Below, piece by piece: positions 7,498-16,681 of a DNA stretch of 64,000 bases; within the stretch, counting starts at the first letter, position 1, and the number at the start of each line of letters is the position of its first letter. The notes under the pieces are model-generated. The model saw only the letters and a list, made by a program, of their open reading frames with translations. It was not told the DNA's origin and made no database searches. The translations under genes were made by a program, and so were the position numbers. Source of the DNA: Actinocatenispora sp963805605 (GTDB lineage: Bacteria; Actinomycetota; Actinomycetes; Mycobacteriales; Micromonosporaceae). The stretch lies in the NCBI GenBank assembly GCA_963805605.1, contig CAWDUX010000002.1:496001-560000 (forward strand), given 5' to 3'.

Positions 7498-8319
7498 GTG
7501 ATCGTCGGTCTCGTGGGTGCCTTGTCCGCTGCGGTGTTCTTCGGGGTCGCCTCCGTCCTGCAGGCCCGGGGCGCCCGCGCGGTACCGGCCACCGGCCGGA
7601 TCGACCCGCACGGCCTGCTGCGCGTCGCGCGGCAGTGGCCGTACCTGCTGGGACTTGTGTGTGACCTGGCGGGATTCCTGGCCGAGCTGACGGCCCTGCG
7701 TGAGCTGCCGCTGTTCGCGGTGCAGGCCGCGGTGGCCTCCAGCCTGGCCGTCACCGCGATCGCCACCGCCGTGCTGCTCGGCGCCCGGCTCACCCACCAG
7801 GAGTGGATCGCCGTGCTGGCGGTCTGCGTCGGGCTGGCCGCACTCGGGTTGTCGGCCGGGGCGGAGGGCGCGCGGGTGGACCCGCGTTTCCGGTGGGGGC
7901 TGGCGGCGGCCACCGTCGTGCTGGTCGGCGCGGGGCTGGCCGCAGGCCGGGTACGCCGCGGCCGTTGTCTGCTGCTGGGCGCGGTCGGTGGCCTCGGCTT
8001 CGGGGTGGTGGCCGTGGCGGCCCGGATCGTGACCGGGTTCTCGCCGCGTGAACTGGTGACTGACCCCGCTGCGTACCTGATGGTGGTCGGTGGTGTGGTC
8101 GGTTTCGTCTGCTACACCACGGCGCTGCAGTCCGGGCCGGTGACGACCGCGACGGCCGGCCTGGTGGTCGGCGAGACCGTTCTGCCTGCACTGATCGGGG
8201 TGCTGTTGCTCGGCGACGGGACCCGAGCGGGATTCGCTCCGGTCGCGGTGGGCGGATTCCTGTTGGCGGTAGCCGGGGCGCTGAGCCTGGGCCGGTTCGG
8301 CGAGCCGGCCCAGGCCTGA
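7498..8319 (+). CDS. DMT/EamA-type integral membrane transporter
   Basis: The 273-residue product is an integral membrane protein with about nine or ten hydrophobic helices from residue 1 to 265 and short loops, the layout of the drug/metabolite transporter superfamily. The first helix (VGALSAAVFFGVASVLQARGAR) and the tandem organisation of two similar halves support this. The substrate is unknown. GTG 7498 is the first in-frame start after a TAGGAT -10 element, suggesting leaderless translation. The gene is convergent with lysX, with only 14 bp between stop codons and no clear hairpin. Confidence 0.75.
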   Translation: MIVGLVGALSAAVFFGVASVLQARGARAVPATGRIDPHGLLRVARQWPYLLGLVCDLAGFLAELTALRELPLFAVQAAVASSLAVTAIATAVLLGARLTHQEWIAVLAVCVGLAALGLSAGAEGARVDPRFRWGLAAATVVLVGAGLAAGRVRRGRCLLLGAVGGLGFGVVAVAARIVTGFSPRELVTDPAAYLMVVGGVVGFVCYTTALQSGPVTTATAGLVVGETVLPALIGVLLLGDGTRAGFAPVAVGGFLLAVAGALSLGRFGEPAQA

Positions 8320-8333
8320 CCGGCCCGTCTCTG

Positions 8334-11300
8334 TCAGCCACCGCCCCGGCCGCTCGGGCGGACCAGCGGAAACGGCAGGGTCTCGCGGATGGAACGGCCG
8401 GTGAGCAGCATGACGACCCGGTCCACGCCGAGCCCGAGCCCGCCGGTCGGCGGCATCGCGTACTCCAGTGCGTGCAGGAAACTCTCGTCCAGCTCCATCG
8501 CTTCCGGGTTGCCGCCTGCTGCCGCGAGCGACTGCGCGGTCAATCTGCGCCGCTGCTCGGCCGGATCGGTCAGTTCGGTGTAGGCGGTACCGATCTCGGC
8601 GCCGAACGCGACCAGGTCCCAGCGTTCGGCCAGCCGCGGATCCTGGCGGTGCGCCCGGGTCAACGGTGAGACCTCGGTGGGGAAGTCGAGGTAGAAGGTG
8701 GGCCGTTCGGTGGTGCGTTCCACCAGCTGTTCGTAGAGTTCCAGGAGTAGATCGCCGCGGCTGCCGGTCGGGTCGTAGCCGATGCCCAGCCGATTCAGAT
8801 GCCCGGCCAGTTCGGCCCGGTCGGTGTCGGCGCCGACCGGTGCGCCGACAGCGTCGGCGACCGCCTGATCGACCGTACGGATCGGCCACTCGCCGCCGAT
8901 GTCCACATCGGACACCCCGCCGTCCGGGTCGACGCGGCGGGCAATCGGCCGGCCGTACGCGGCGATGGCCGCTTCCTGGATCAGCTCCCGGGTCAGCTCC
9001 AGCATGCTGCGGTAGTCGCCGTACGCCTGGTACGCCTCCAGAATGGTGAACTCCGGATTGTGGGTTGCATCGGCACCCTCGTTGCGGAACGTACGGCCGA
9101 TCTCGAACACCTTGCCCAGTCCGCCGACGCAGAGTCGTTTGAGATACAGCTCCGGGGCGATGCGCAGATACAGGTCGAGGTCGTATGCGTTGATGTGGGT
9201 ACGGAACGGCCGGGCGTTCGCGCCTCCGTGCACCTGCTGCAGTACCGGTGTCTCGACCTCCAGGAAACCACGCTGGTGCAGGGATTCGCGCAGCCCGCGT
9301 ACCGCGGCGGAGCGTACCGTCATCAGTTCTCGGGTCGCCGGGTTGACCACGAGGTCGAGGTAACGCTGTCGCACCCGGGACTCCGGGTCTGTGAGGCCAG
9401 AATGCTTGTCTGGCAACGGGTGCAGACACTTCGCCGTCATCGTCCAGGAGTGCACCAGGATGGACAGTTCGCCACGCCGGCTGGTGACCACCTCGCCGTC
9501 CACCGCGATCTGGTCACCGAGGTCCACATCGGAGCGCCAGCGGGTCATCTGCTGTGCCGGCAACATTTCCGAGCTCAAGATGATCTGCAGGTCGGCGGAC
9601 GGGTCACGCAGCCGGCCGAAGCAGACCCCACCGAGGTCGCGGTGCAGCATGAGCCGGCCGGCAATCCGGGCATGTCGGCCGGTGCGGTGGTCGGCGGGCA
9701 GCTGCGGGTACGTCGCATGGATCGATGCGCAGTCGTCCGGCACCGGCTCGACCACCGGGTAGGGATCGATGCCGGCGGTGCGCATCTTCTCCACCTTGGA
9801 CATCCGCAGCGCGACCTGCTCCGGCCGCCGCCCGTCCTCGGTTGCCGACGGCCCCGCGGCAGGTTCGGCCGGTGCCTGAGCGGGCAGTTCCGTGCCGGCC
9901 CCGGGTTCGGCGGGCACGAGTTCGGGCGTTGCCGCCGGCAGAGCGGTGATGCGGGCCCGGCCCCTGGTGAGCAGCGCCGACAGACTCGGTACGGTCAGGA
10001 AACCTTCGGCCACCGCGGAGGCGATGCCGACCTTCGCCACGTGCCGGGCCTCGTCGAAGCACAGGAACCGGGGCACCCACTGCGGTCGGTACTTCACGTT
10101 CGCGCGGTACAGCGACTCGATCTGCCACCAACGGGACAAGAACAGCAACAGCTTGCGCCACAGGCGTAGTACCGGACCGGCCCCGATCCGGGAACCCTCC
10201 TCGAAGGCAGTACGGAATACCGCGAAGTTCAACGAGATCCGGTGGATGGCCAACGCCCTGGCATGGTGCACCAGCCCGTCGACCATGAACTCCATCAGCC
10301 CGTTGTCGGCGTCACGGTCCCGGCGCATCAGATCCAGCGAGAGCCCGTCGGCGCCCCACGGCGCGAAGGACAGGATGGCCGCCTCGGTACCGTCCGGGGC
10401 GATCGCCTCGACCAGCACGCACCGGCCGTCCGTGGGGTCCCCGAGCCGGCCCAGGGCCATCGAGAAACCGCGCTCGGTCTCGGTGTCGCGCCAGGTCTCG
10501 GCCCGCGCGATGATCGTCGCCATCTCCTCGGCGGCGATCTCTGCGTGCCGGCGGATCCGGAGCCGGTAGCCGGACCGGGTGACCCGGTGCACGGCCTGGC
10601 GTACCCCGCGCATCTCCCGGCCCTCCAGGGAGAAGTCCGCGACGTCGAGGATGGCTTCGTCGCCCAGTTGCAGGACCCGCAGACCGGCGCGGGCATAGGC
10701 CGTGGCGCCGGTCTCGCTGGCGCCCATCACCGCCGGGGTCCACGCGTACTGGCGGGCCATGCCCAGCCAGGCGTCGATGGCCGGGGCCCAGGCTTCCGGA
10801 TCGCCGATCGGGTCGCCGGAGGCGAGACTTACCCCGTGTACGACCCGGTAGGTGACGGCTGCCTTTCCGCTGGGGGAGAAGATCGCGGACTTGTCCCGCC
10901 GGGTCGCGAAGTAGCCCAGCGAGTCACGTTGCCCGGCGGTGTCGAGCAGTGCCCGGATCCGCTGCTCGTCACTGGCCGCGAGGACGGCCGCACTGCGCTG
11001 CGAACGCAGCAGCACCAGCAGCGCGGCGAACATCGCCAGCGCGGCGCAGAAACCGGCCAGCAGGCCGATCCAGTGTGGTGCGCCGGCCGGCCCGTGCAGC
11101 GGGTCGGAGCTGCTGAGCAGCCGGTGCAGCGCCCAGGAGGCGCGGGTGCGGCGGCCCTGCAGGCTACCGGGGTCCAACGACACCAGGGCGAAACCGAGCA
11201 CGAACGACGTGGTCAGCCCGAGGACGAGGATGACCAGTGCGTGGCGGAAGCTGCCGCGCTGTACGCGGGCGTAGAACTCGCCGCGTGCGGCGTAGAGCAC

Positions 11301-11762
11301 GACAAGCTCGGCGCAGACCACCCCGATACCGACCGCGGTGAACACCAGGTCGATGGTGTACCGGTCGATGTCCTGGTGGGCCAGGAACCGGACGGAGAAG
11401 ACCAGGAGCACGCCGACCACGTTGAGCAGCAGTGCAGTCGTGAGCAGGCCGGTCAGCAGCATACCGGCGACGCGTTTGCGCCGGGACACGGCCACGGCCA
11501 GGATCAGCAGGAACGCGACGTACGCCAGGTTGACCGAGGCGGGCAGGCCGAGCGTCTCCAGGATCGCGGTGGGCCAGTAGAGGTAGCTGCGCAGCGGCGG
11601 GACGAACGCCCGGACCACCCCGTAGCAGGCCAGCAGCACCAGGTAGCCGGCGAACAGTTCGGGTACCCGGGGACGCAGCCGGGTCCACGCATCTGTACCG
11701 GTCTTCTTCGCCTCGCTCGCCACCTGCTCCGCTCCCGCTGTCGCCGATGTCTCCGAAGCCAC
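8334..11762 (-). CDS. lysX: Bifunctional lysylphosphatidylglycerol synthase / lysyl-tRNA synthetase LysX
   Basis: This 1142-residue fusion matches actinobacterial LysX. Residues 1-255 contain about seven membrane helices of the MprF type. Residues about 265-600 form the cytosolic DUF2156 aminoacyl-transfer domain. After a Pro/Ala linker (about 610-645), a complete class II lysyl-tRNA synthetase follows, with the OB-fold, motif 2 (FRNEGADATHNPEFT) and motif 3 (GLGLGVDRVVMLLTG). The enzyme charges tRNA-Lys and moves lysine onto phosphatidylglycerol, lowering surface charge and protecting against cationic peptides. Start GTG 11762 has no strong ribosome binding site. The small acidic gene at 11955-12134 lies upstream on the same strand. 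Confidence 0.93.
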   Translation of the reverse strand: MASETSATAGAEQVASEAKKTGTDAWTRLRPRVPELFAGYLVLLACYGVVRAFVPPLRSYLYWPTAILETLGLPASVNLAYVAFLLILAVAVSRRKRVAGMLLTGLLTTALLLNVVGVLLVFSVRFLAHQDIDRYTIDLVFTAVGIGVVCAELVVLYAARGEFYARVQRGSFRHALVILVLGLTTSFVLGFALVSLDPGSLQGRRTRASWALHRLLSSSDPLHGPAGAPHWIGLLAGFCAALAMFAALLVLLRSQRSAAVLAASDEQRIRALLDTAGQRDSLGYFATRRDKSAIFSPSGKAAVTYRVVHGVSLASGDPIGDPEAWAPAIDAWLGMARQYAWTPAVMGASETGATAYARAGLRVLQLGDEAILDVADFSLEGREMRGVRQAVHRVTRSGYRLRIRRHAEIAAEEMATIIARAETWRDTETERGFSMALGRLGDPTDGRCVLVEAIAPDGTEAAILSFAPWGADGLSLDLMRRDRDADNGLMEFMVDGLVHHARALAIHRISLNFAVFRTAFEEGSRIGAGPVLRLWRKLLLFLSRWWQIESLYRANVKYRPQWVPRFLCFDEARHVAKVGIASAVAEGFLTVPSLSALLTRGRARITALPAATPELVPAEPGAGTELPAQAPAEPAAGPSATEDGRRPEQVALRMSKVEKMRTAGIDPYPVVEPVPDDCASIHATYPQLPADHRTGRHARIAGRLMLHRDLGGVCFGRLRDPSADLQIILSSEMLPAQQMTRWRSDVDLGDQIAVDGEVVTSRRGELSILVHSWTMTAKCLHPLPDKHSGLTDPESRVRQRYLDLVVNPATRELMTVRSAAVRGLRESLHQRGFLEVETPVLQQVHGGANARPFRTHINAYDLDLYLRIAPELYLKRLCVGGLGKVFEIGRTFRNEGADATHNPEFTILEAYQAYGDYRSMLELTRELIQEAAIAAYGRPIARRVDPDGGVSDVDIGGEWPIRTVDQAVADAVGAPVGADTDRAELAGHLNRLGIGYDPTGSRGDLLLELYEQLVERTTERPTFYLDFPTEVSPLTRAHRQDPRLAERWDLVAFGAEIGTAYTELTDPAEQRRRLTAQSLAAAGGNPEAMELDESFLHALEYAMPPTGGLGLGVDRVVMLLTGRSIRETLPFPLVRPSGRGGG

Positions 11763-11954
11763 AGGCGAGGCCTGGAAGGGTGCCGCTCTCCCAGGGGGTG
11801 AGACGTCAGGTCAGGCGTGCGCGGTGGGGCGTGGACCGGGCGGGCGGCGGTTCGACGCACCGGCACCGGTCCACGCAACCTCGGAATCTGCTGCCAGCCT
11901 AGAACCGCGTACGTAAGGGACCGGCAAGCGGGAGCTGATCAGCGCCAGGATGTT

Positions 11955-12134
11955 TCAGCGTCCGGGGTTCTGTTCGTCGTCTTCGTCCGCCGGCGCATCG
12001 TCTGTCTCATCGCCGTCCGTGGCGTCCTCGACGATATCGTCGGAATTGGACTTCTTCTTACGTAGCTTCAGGGTGAAGGGCTGGCCGGTGGCGATGATCT
12101 GCCCACCGCCACTGGGATTGATCATCATGGACAT
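11955..12134 (-). CDS. Small acidic protein, 59 aa
   Basis: The short product has a Gly-rich beta-like N-terminus (MINPSGGGQIIATGQPFTLK), a basic LRKKK patch, and a very acidic disordered tail from about residue 32. I do not recognise the family. A GGAGG (complement of 12146-12150) lies 11 nt before ATG 12134, giving real support for translation. It is divergent from argS and 192 bp upstream of lysX on the same strand, so it could be the first gene of a lysX transcript. The split basic/acidic composition is like small nucleic-acid- or ribosome-associated proteins, but this is only an analogy. Confidence 0.6.
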   Translation of the reverse strand: MSMMINPSGGGQIIATGQPFTLKLRKKKSNSDDIVEDATDGDETDDAPADEDDEQNPGR

Positions 12135-12170
12135 GGCAGCGTGCGACCTCCAGTCGGTCGGTGCGGCCCG

Positions 12171-12185
12171 TACCACCAGGTGGTA
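12171..12185. promoter_or_regulatory. 15-bp palindrome between small gene and argS
   Basis: TACCACC-A-GGTGGTA is a perfect palindrome with a one-base centre in the divergent argS region. It could be an operator for either gene. Confidence 0.3.
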
Positions 12186-12227
12186 TAGGTCGGTGGGGCA
12201 GGGCCGGGTGGCTGACTCTACCCTGGA

Positions 12228-12233
12228 TAGCAT
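12228..12233 (+). promoter_or_regulatory. -10 element for leaderless argS
   Basis: TAGCAT ends 6 nt before the argS GTG at 12240, and there is no ribosome binding site. Confidence 0.5.
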
Positions 12234-12239
12234 GACGCG

Positions 12240-13898
12240 GTGACTCCCGCTGAGCTTGCAGACGCCGTCCTCTCGGCGGCCCGTGGCGCCTTCGTCGCGC
12301 ATGGACTTGACGCCGCCGCGCTCCCCGTGACCACGACGGTCGAGCGGCCACGAAACCGCGAACACGGCGACTACGCTTCCAACCTGGCGCTCCAGTTGGC
12401 GAAGAAGGTCGGCGTGGCGCCCCGCGACCTGGCCGGCTGGATCGCCGAAGAACTTGCCGCGGCACCCGGTGTGGCGGGCGCGGAGATCGCCGGCCCCGGA
12501 TTTCTGAACATCCGGCTGTCCGCCGCCGCGGCCGGCGCGCTGGCCGGCACCATCGTGACCGCCGGCACCACGTACGGCACCAGCGAGGCGTTGCGTGGGC
12601 AGCGGATCAACCTGGAGTTCGTGTCGGCGAACCCGACCGGCCCGGTACACATCGGCGCGGTCCGCTGGGCCGCGGTGGGGGACGCGTTGTCGCGGCTGCT
12701 GAGCGCTGTCGGGGCGCGGGTGAGCACCGAGTACTACTTCAACGACGCCGGCTCCCAGATCACCCGCTTCGCCCGCAGCCTGTACGCCGCTGCGGCCGGC
12801 CAGCCGGTGCCCGAGGACGGCTACGCCGGGGACTACATCGCCGAGATCGCCGCCAACGTGGTGGCCCGCAACCCTGGTGTGCTCGACGAACCGGTGGAGA
12901 AGGCGCTGGAGACCTTCCGGGTCGACGGCGTGGAACTGATGTTCGCCGAGATCCGTACGTCACTGCGCGATTTCGGCGTACGCTTCGACACGTACTTCAA
13001 CGAAAAGGACCTGCACACCCGGGGTGAACTGGACGCGGCGGTGGCGCGGCTGCGCGCACAGGGCAACCTCGACGAACGTGACGGCGCCCAGTGGCTGCGC
13101 ACCAGCGAACACGGCGACGACAAGGACCGGGTTCTGGTCAAGGCCGACGGCGACTGGACCTACTTCGCCGCCGACTGCGCCTACTACCTGGACAAGCGCG
13201 AACGCGGCTTCGACAAGGTCGTCATCATGCTCGGCGCCGACCACCACGGCTACATCGGCCGGATGCGGGCGATGGCGGCGTGCTTCGGTGACGACCCGGA
13301 CCAGACACTGGAGATCCTGATCGGACAGATGGTCAACCTGGTCCGCGACGGCGCGCCGGTCCGGATGAGCAAGCGTGCCGGCACCGTGGTCCTGCTCAGT
13401 GACCTGGTCGAAGCGATCGGGGTGGACGCCGCCCGCTACGCGCTGGCCCGCTACTCGGTCGACTCGCCGATCGACCTGGACCTGGACGAGTGGGCGAAGC
13501 GCAGCCAGGACAACCCGGTCTACTACGTGCAGTACGCGCACTCCAGAATCGCCTCGCTCGGGCGTAACGCCGCCGAACTGGGCATCCTACGGGCCGCCGA
13601 CTACGACCCGGCGCTGCTGAGCCACCAGCGGGAACACGACCTGCTGAAGGCGCTCGGCGAGTTCCCCGGGGTGATCAGGGCCGCGGCCGAGCTGCGTGAG
13701 CCGCACCGGGTGGCCCGCTACCTGGAGGCGCTGTCCGGCGCCTACCACCGCTTCTACGATGCCTGCCGGGTACTGCCGATGGGCGACGAGCCGGCCACCG
13801 AGCTGACCCAGTCCCGACTCTGGCTCGTGGAAGCCACCCGCACCGTGCTGGCCAACGGCCTGCACCTGTTGGGCGTCTCGGCGCCGGAACGTATGTAG
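12240..13898 (+). CDS. argS: Arginyl-tRNA synthetase
   Basis: The 552-residue class I synthetase charges tRNA-Arg with arginine. It has the N-terminal Add-1 domain (about residues 5-85), the SANPTGPVHIGAVRW block carrying the HIGH-equivalent signature, the catalytic Rossmann fold, the KMSKS-equivalent RMSKRAGT and the C-terminal DALR anticodon-binding domain ending in HLLGVSAPERM. Length and motifs are normal. GTG 12240 lacks a Shine-Dalgarno site and follows a -10 hexamer by 6 nt, so the mRNA is probably leaderless. lysA begins 14 bp after the stop, making argS the first gene of an argS-lysA-hom-thrC operon. Confidence 0.95.
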   Translation: MTPAELADAVLSAARGAFVAHGLDAAALPVTTTVERPRNREHGDYASNLALQLAKKVGVAPRDLAGWIAEELAAAPGVAGAEIAGPGFLNIRLSAAAAGALAGTIVTAGTTYGTSEALRGQRINLEFVSANPTGPVHIGAVRWAAVGDALSRLLSAVGARVSTEYYFNDAGSQITRFARSLYAAAAGQPVPEDGYAGDYIAEIAANVVARNPGVLDEPVEKALETFRVDGVELMFAEIRTSLRDFGVRFDTYFNEKDLHTRGELDAAVARLRAQGNLDERDGAQWLRTSEHGDDKDRVLVKADGDWTYFAADCAYYLDKRERGFDKVVIMLGADHHGYIGRMRAMAACFGDDPDQTLEILIGQMVNLVRDGAPVRMSKRAGTVVLLSDLVEAIGVDAARYALARYSVDSPIDLDLDEWAKRSQDNPVYYVQYAHSRIASLGRNAAELGILRAADYDPALLSHQREHDLLKALGEFPGVIRAAAELREPHRVARYLEALSGAYHRFYDACRVLPMGDEPATELTQSRLWLVEATRTVLANGLHLLGVSAPERM

Positions 13899-13912
13899 AG
13901 GAGCGGCGCATC

Positions 13913-15340
13913 ATGCGAGCCCATGAAGCCGGCGCACTGCACGCTGACATCGGAGAGCACGGTCCGGCGTGGCTGCGCACGCCGGTGGATGTCAACACCC
14001 TGCTGCCGCACCTGTGGCCGGACACCGTGGGACGCGACGTGTCCGGCATGGTGCAGATCGGCGGATTGTCGGTAGCCGAACTGGCGAGCGGGTACGGCAC
14101 GCCCACCTACATCCTCGACGAGGCCGACTTCCGACGCCGGGCCGGCGCTTTCCGTACGGCCTTCGGCGCCGCGTTCGCCGGCCGCGCCGACGTCTACTAC
14201 GCGGGCAAAGCGTTCCTGTGCAAGGCGGTGGTCCGTTGGATCGCGGAGGAAGGTCTGCGCTTGGACGTGTGTTCCGGCGGGGAGCTGGCCGTCGCGCTCG
14301 CCGCCGGGTTCGATCCGGCGTTGATCGGTATGCACGGCAACAACAAGTCCGTCGAGGAGCTTACCCGTGCGGTGGATGTCGGCGTCGGGCGCATCGTGCT
14401 CGACTCACTCACCGAGATCGACCGGCTCGCCGCCGTGGCGGCCGAACACGGGACTCGGGTGCCGGTTCTGGTACGGGTGACCGCCGGGGTGGAGGCACAC
14501 ACCCACGAGTACATCGCCACCGCGCACGAGGACCAGAAGTTCGGGCTGTCACTCAACCCGCGCCCGTCCGGGCGCAGCGACGCCGCCGAGGCGGTACGCC
14601 GGGTCCTCGACGCGCCCGGGCTGGAACTGCGCGGCCTGCACTCGCACATCGGTTCGCAGATCTTCGACGCGCAGGGCTTCGAGGTATCCGCCCGGCGGGT
14701 ACTGCGACTGCAGGCCGACATCCGCGACGAGTACGGCATCCAGCTGCCCGAGCTGGATCTGGGCGGTGGCTTCGGGATCGCCTACACCACCCAGGACGAT
14801 CCGTTCGAGCCCGCGGAACTGGCCGATGCCCTGCACCGCATCGTCACTCACGAGTGCGCCGGATACGACCTGGCCGTACCACGGGTGTCGGTGGAGCCCG
14901 GTCGGGCTATCGTGGGTCCCGCGACCTTCACCTTGTACGAGGTCGGCACGGTCAAGGATGTCGCCATCGACGGCGCCGGCACCCGCCGCTACGTCTCGGT
15001 GGACGGCGGGATGAGCGACAACATCCGTACCGCACTGTACGACGCCTCGTACTCCTGCACGCTGGCCAATCGCGCCTCCGACGCTCCGCCGGTACTCGCC
15101 CGGGTGGTGGGCAAGCACTGCGAGGCCGGTGACATCGTGGTGCGCGACGAGTTCCTGCCCTCGGACGTGGCGCCGGGCGATCTGGTCGCGGTGCCCGGCA
15201 CGGGAGCGTACTGCCGCAGCATGGCGAGCAACTACAACCATGTACCCCGGCCTGGCGTGGTCGCGGTCATGAACGGCACTTCCCGGGTGATCATGCGTGC
15301 CGAGACCGAGGACGACCTGTTGAGGCTGGATGTGGGATGA
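13913..15340 (+). CDS. lysA: Diaminopimelate decarboxylase
   Basis: This 475-residue PLP enzyme converts meso-diaminopimelate to L-lysine, the last step of lysine biosynthesis. The PLP lysine is in YYAGKAFLC (Lys99); the HIGSQI segment, the Gly-rich phosphate loop DLGGGFGI and the second-domain EPGRAIVG and GAYC motifs are all present. The ATG at 13913 has GAGGAG at 8-nt spacing. An N-terminal extension of about 45 residues before the barrel is usual in actinobacteria. The stop overlaps the hom start by 4 nt (ATGA), giving translational coupling between the lysine branch and the shared homoserine branch. Confidence 0.95.
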   Translation: MRAHEAGALHADIGEHGPAWLRTPVDVNTLLPHLWPDTVGRDVSGMVQIGGLSVAELASGYGTPTYILDEADFRRRAGAFRTAFGAAFAGRADVYYAGKAFLCKAVVRWIAEEGLRLDVCSGGELAVALAAGFDPALIGMHGNNKSVEELTRAVDVGVGRIVLDSLTEIDRLAAVAAEHGTRVPVLVRVTAGVEAHTHEYIATAHEDQKFGLSLNPRPSGRSDAAEAVRRVLDAPGLELRGLHSHIGSQIFDAQGFEVSARRVLRLQADIRDEYGIQLPELDLGGGFGIAYTTQDDPFEPAELADALHRIVTHECAGYDLAVPRVSVEPGRAIVGPATFTLYEVGTVKDVAIDGAGTRRYVSVDGGMSDNIRTALYDASYSCTLANRASDAPPVLARVVGKHCEAGDIVVRDEFLPSDVAPGDLVAVPGTGAYCRSMASNYNHVPRPGVVAVMNGTSRVIMRAETEDDLLRLDVG

Positions 15341-16680
15341 GCGAGGCGAAACCCGAGCCGCTGAAACTGGCCCTGCTGGGTTGCGGCACGGTTGGTACCG
15401 AGGTGGTACGGCTGCTGCACGAGCAGGCCGACGATCTCACCGCCCGGATCGGTGCTCCACTGGAACTGGCCGGCATAGCGGTGCGCCGGCCGGACCGGAA
15501 CCGGGGCCCGTTGCCGGTGTCCCGTGCGCTGTTCACCTCTGATGCCATGGGGTTGGTCAAACGCGACGACGTGGACATCGTGGTGGAGGTGGTCGGTGGG
15601 CTGGAACCGGCCCGGGAGTGGCTGACCGCCGCGTTGCGTGCGGGCAAGAGCGTGGTGACGGCGAACAAGGCGCTGCTCGCTGAGGACACCGCGACACTGG
15701 CCGACGCTGCCGCGCAGGGTGGGGCCGACCTCTACTACGAGGCGGCGGTGGCCGGCGCGATCCCTTTGCTGCGACCGTTACGTGAGTCCCTGCACGGTGA
15801 CCGGATCACCCGGGTCACCGGCATCGTCAACGGCACCACCAACTATATCTTGTCCAAGATGGACAGTACCGGCGCGGGCTTCGCCGACGCGTTGGACGAG
15901 GCGACCGCTCTCGGCTACGCCGAAGCCGATCCGACCGCCGACGTGGAGGCCTTCGATGCGGCCGCGAAGGCAGCGATCCTCGCTTCGCTGAGCTTCCACA
16001 CCAGAGTGACGGCGGCCGACGTGTACCGGGCCGGCATCACCGAGGTCAGTGCCGCGGATGTGGCCAGTGCGCAGGAGATGGGCTGCACGGTCAAGTTGCT
16101 GTGCATCGCCGAACGGCGAACCGACCCGGACGGCAGGGACAGCGTGTCCGCCCGGGTGCATCCGGCGATGATTCCGCGTAGCCATCCGCTCGCCGCGGTC
16201 GGCGACGCGTTCAACGCGGTCTTCGTCGAAGCTGAGGCCGCCGGCCAATTGATGTTCTACGGCGCCGGCGCGGGCGGCGCACCGACCGCCAGCGCGGTGC
16301 TGGGTGACATTGTCGCGGTGGCCCGTAACCGACGACTCGGGCGAGGCGCGGCGGCCGACACGGCGTACGCGGACCTACGTATCCGGCCGATGGGCGAGAT
16401 CGACACCCGATACCACATTTCGCTGGACGTGGCGGACCGGGCCGGTGTACTCGCCGCGGTGGCCAACGTGTTCGCCGCGCACGGGGTGAGCATCCAGACC
16501 GTCCGGCAGGAGGGTCGGGACCGTGAACCCGCTGCACAGCCCACCGGCGATGGGGACGCGCTGCTGGTGGTGGTGACACACCGGGCATCCGACGCCGCGC
16601 TGAGATCCACAGTGGATGCCCTGGCCGAACTGGACATCGTGCGTGACGTGGCCAGTGTGATGAGGGTGGAGGGTGACTGA
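15337..16680 (+). CDS. hom: Homoserine dehydrogenase
   Basis: The 447-residue enzyme reduces aspartate semialdehyde to homoserine with NAD(P)H, feeding threonine and methionine. It has the N-terminal dinucleotide fold (LGCGTVGTEV), the catalytic domain with VNGTTNYILSKM, and a C-terminal ACT domain (from about residue 350: YHISLDVADRAGVLAAVANVFA), the usual site of threonine feedback inhibition. The start overlaps the lysA stop by 4 nt and the gene overlaps or abuts thrC, so all three are translationally linked. Confidence 0.95.
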   Translation: MSEAKPEPLKLALLGCGTVGTEVVRLLHEQADDLTARIGAPLELAGIAVRRPDRNRGPLPVSRALFTSDAMGLVKRDDVDIVVEVVGGLEPAREWLTAALRAGKSVVTANKALLAEDTATLADAAAQGGADLYYEAAVAGAIPLLRPLRESLHGDRITRVTGIVNGTTNYILSKMDSTGAGFADALDEATALGYAEADPTADVEAFDAAAKAAILASLSFHTRVTAADVYRAGITEVSAADVASAQEMGCTVKLLCIAERRTDPDGRDSVSARVHPAMIPRSHPLAAVGDAFNAVFVEAEAAGQLMFYGAGAGGAPTASAVLGDIVAVARNRRLGRGAAADTAYADLRIRPMGEIDTRYHISLDVADRAGVLAAVANVFAAHGVSIQTVRQEGRDREPAAQPTGDGDALLVVVTHRASDAALRSTVDALAELDIVRDVASVMRVEGD

Positions 16681-16681
16681 G

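Noticed and set aside
6637..9429. 930-codon minus-strand frame from the Ser/Gly/Asp-rich gene into lysX
   Set aside because: Its upstream part is a second minus frame of lysX and the transporter gene; only the last 207 codons have a ribosome binding site and are free of a competing gene.
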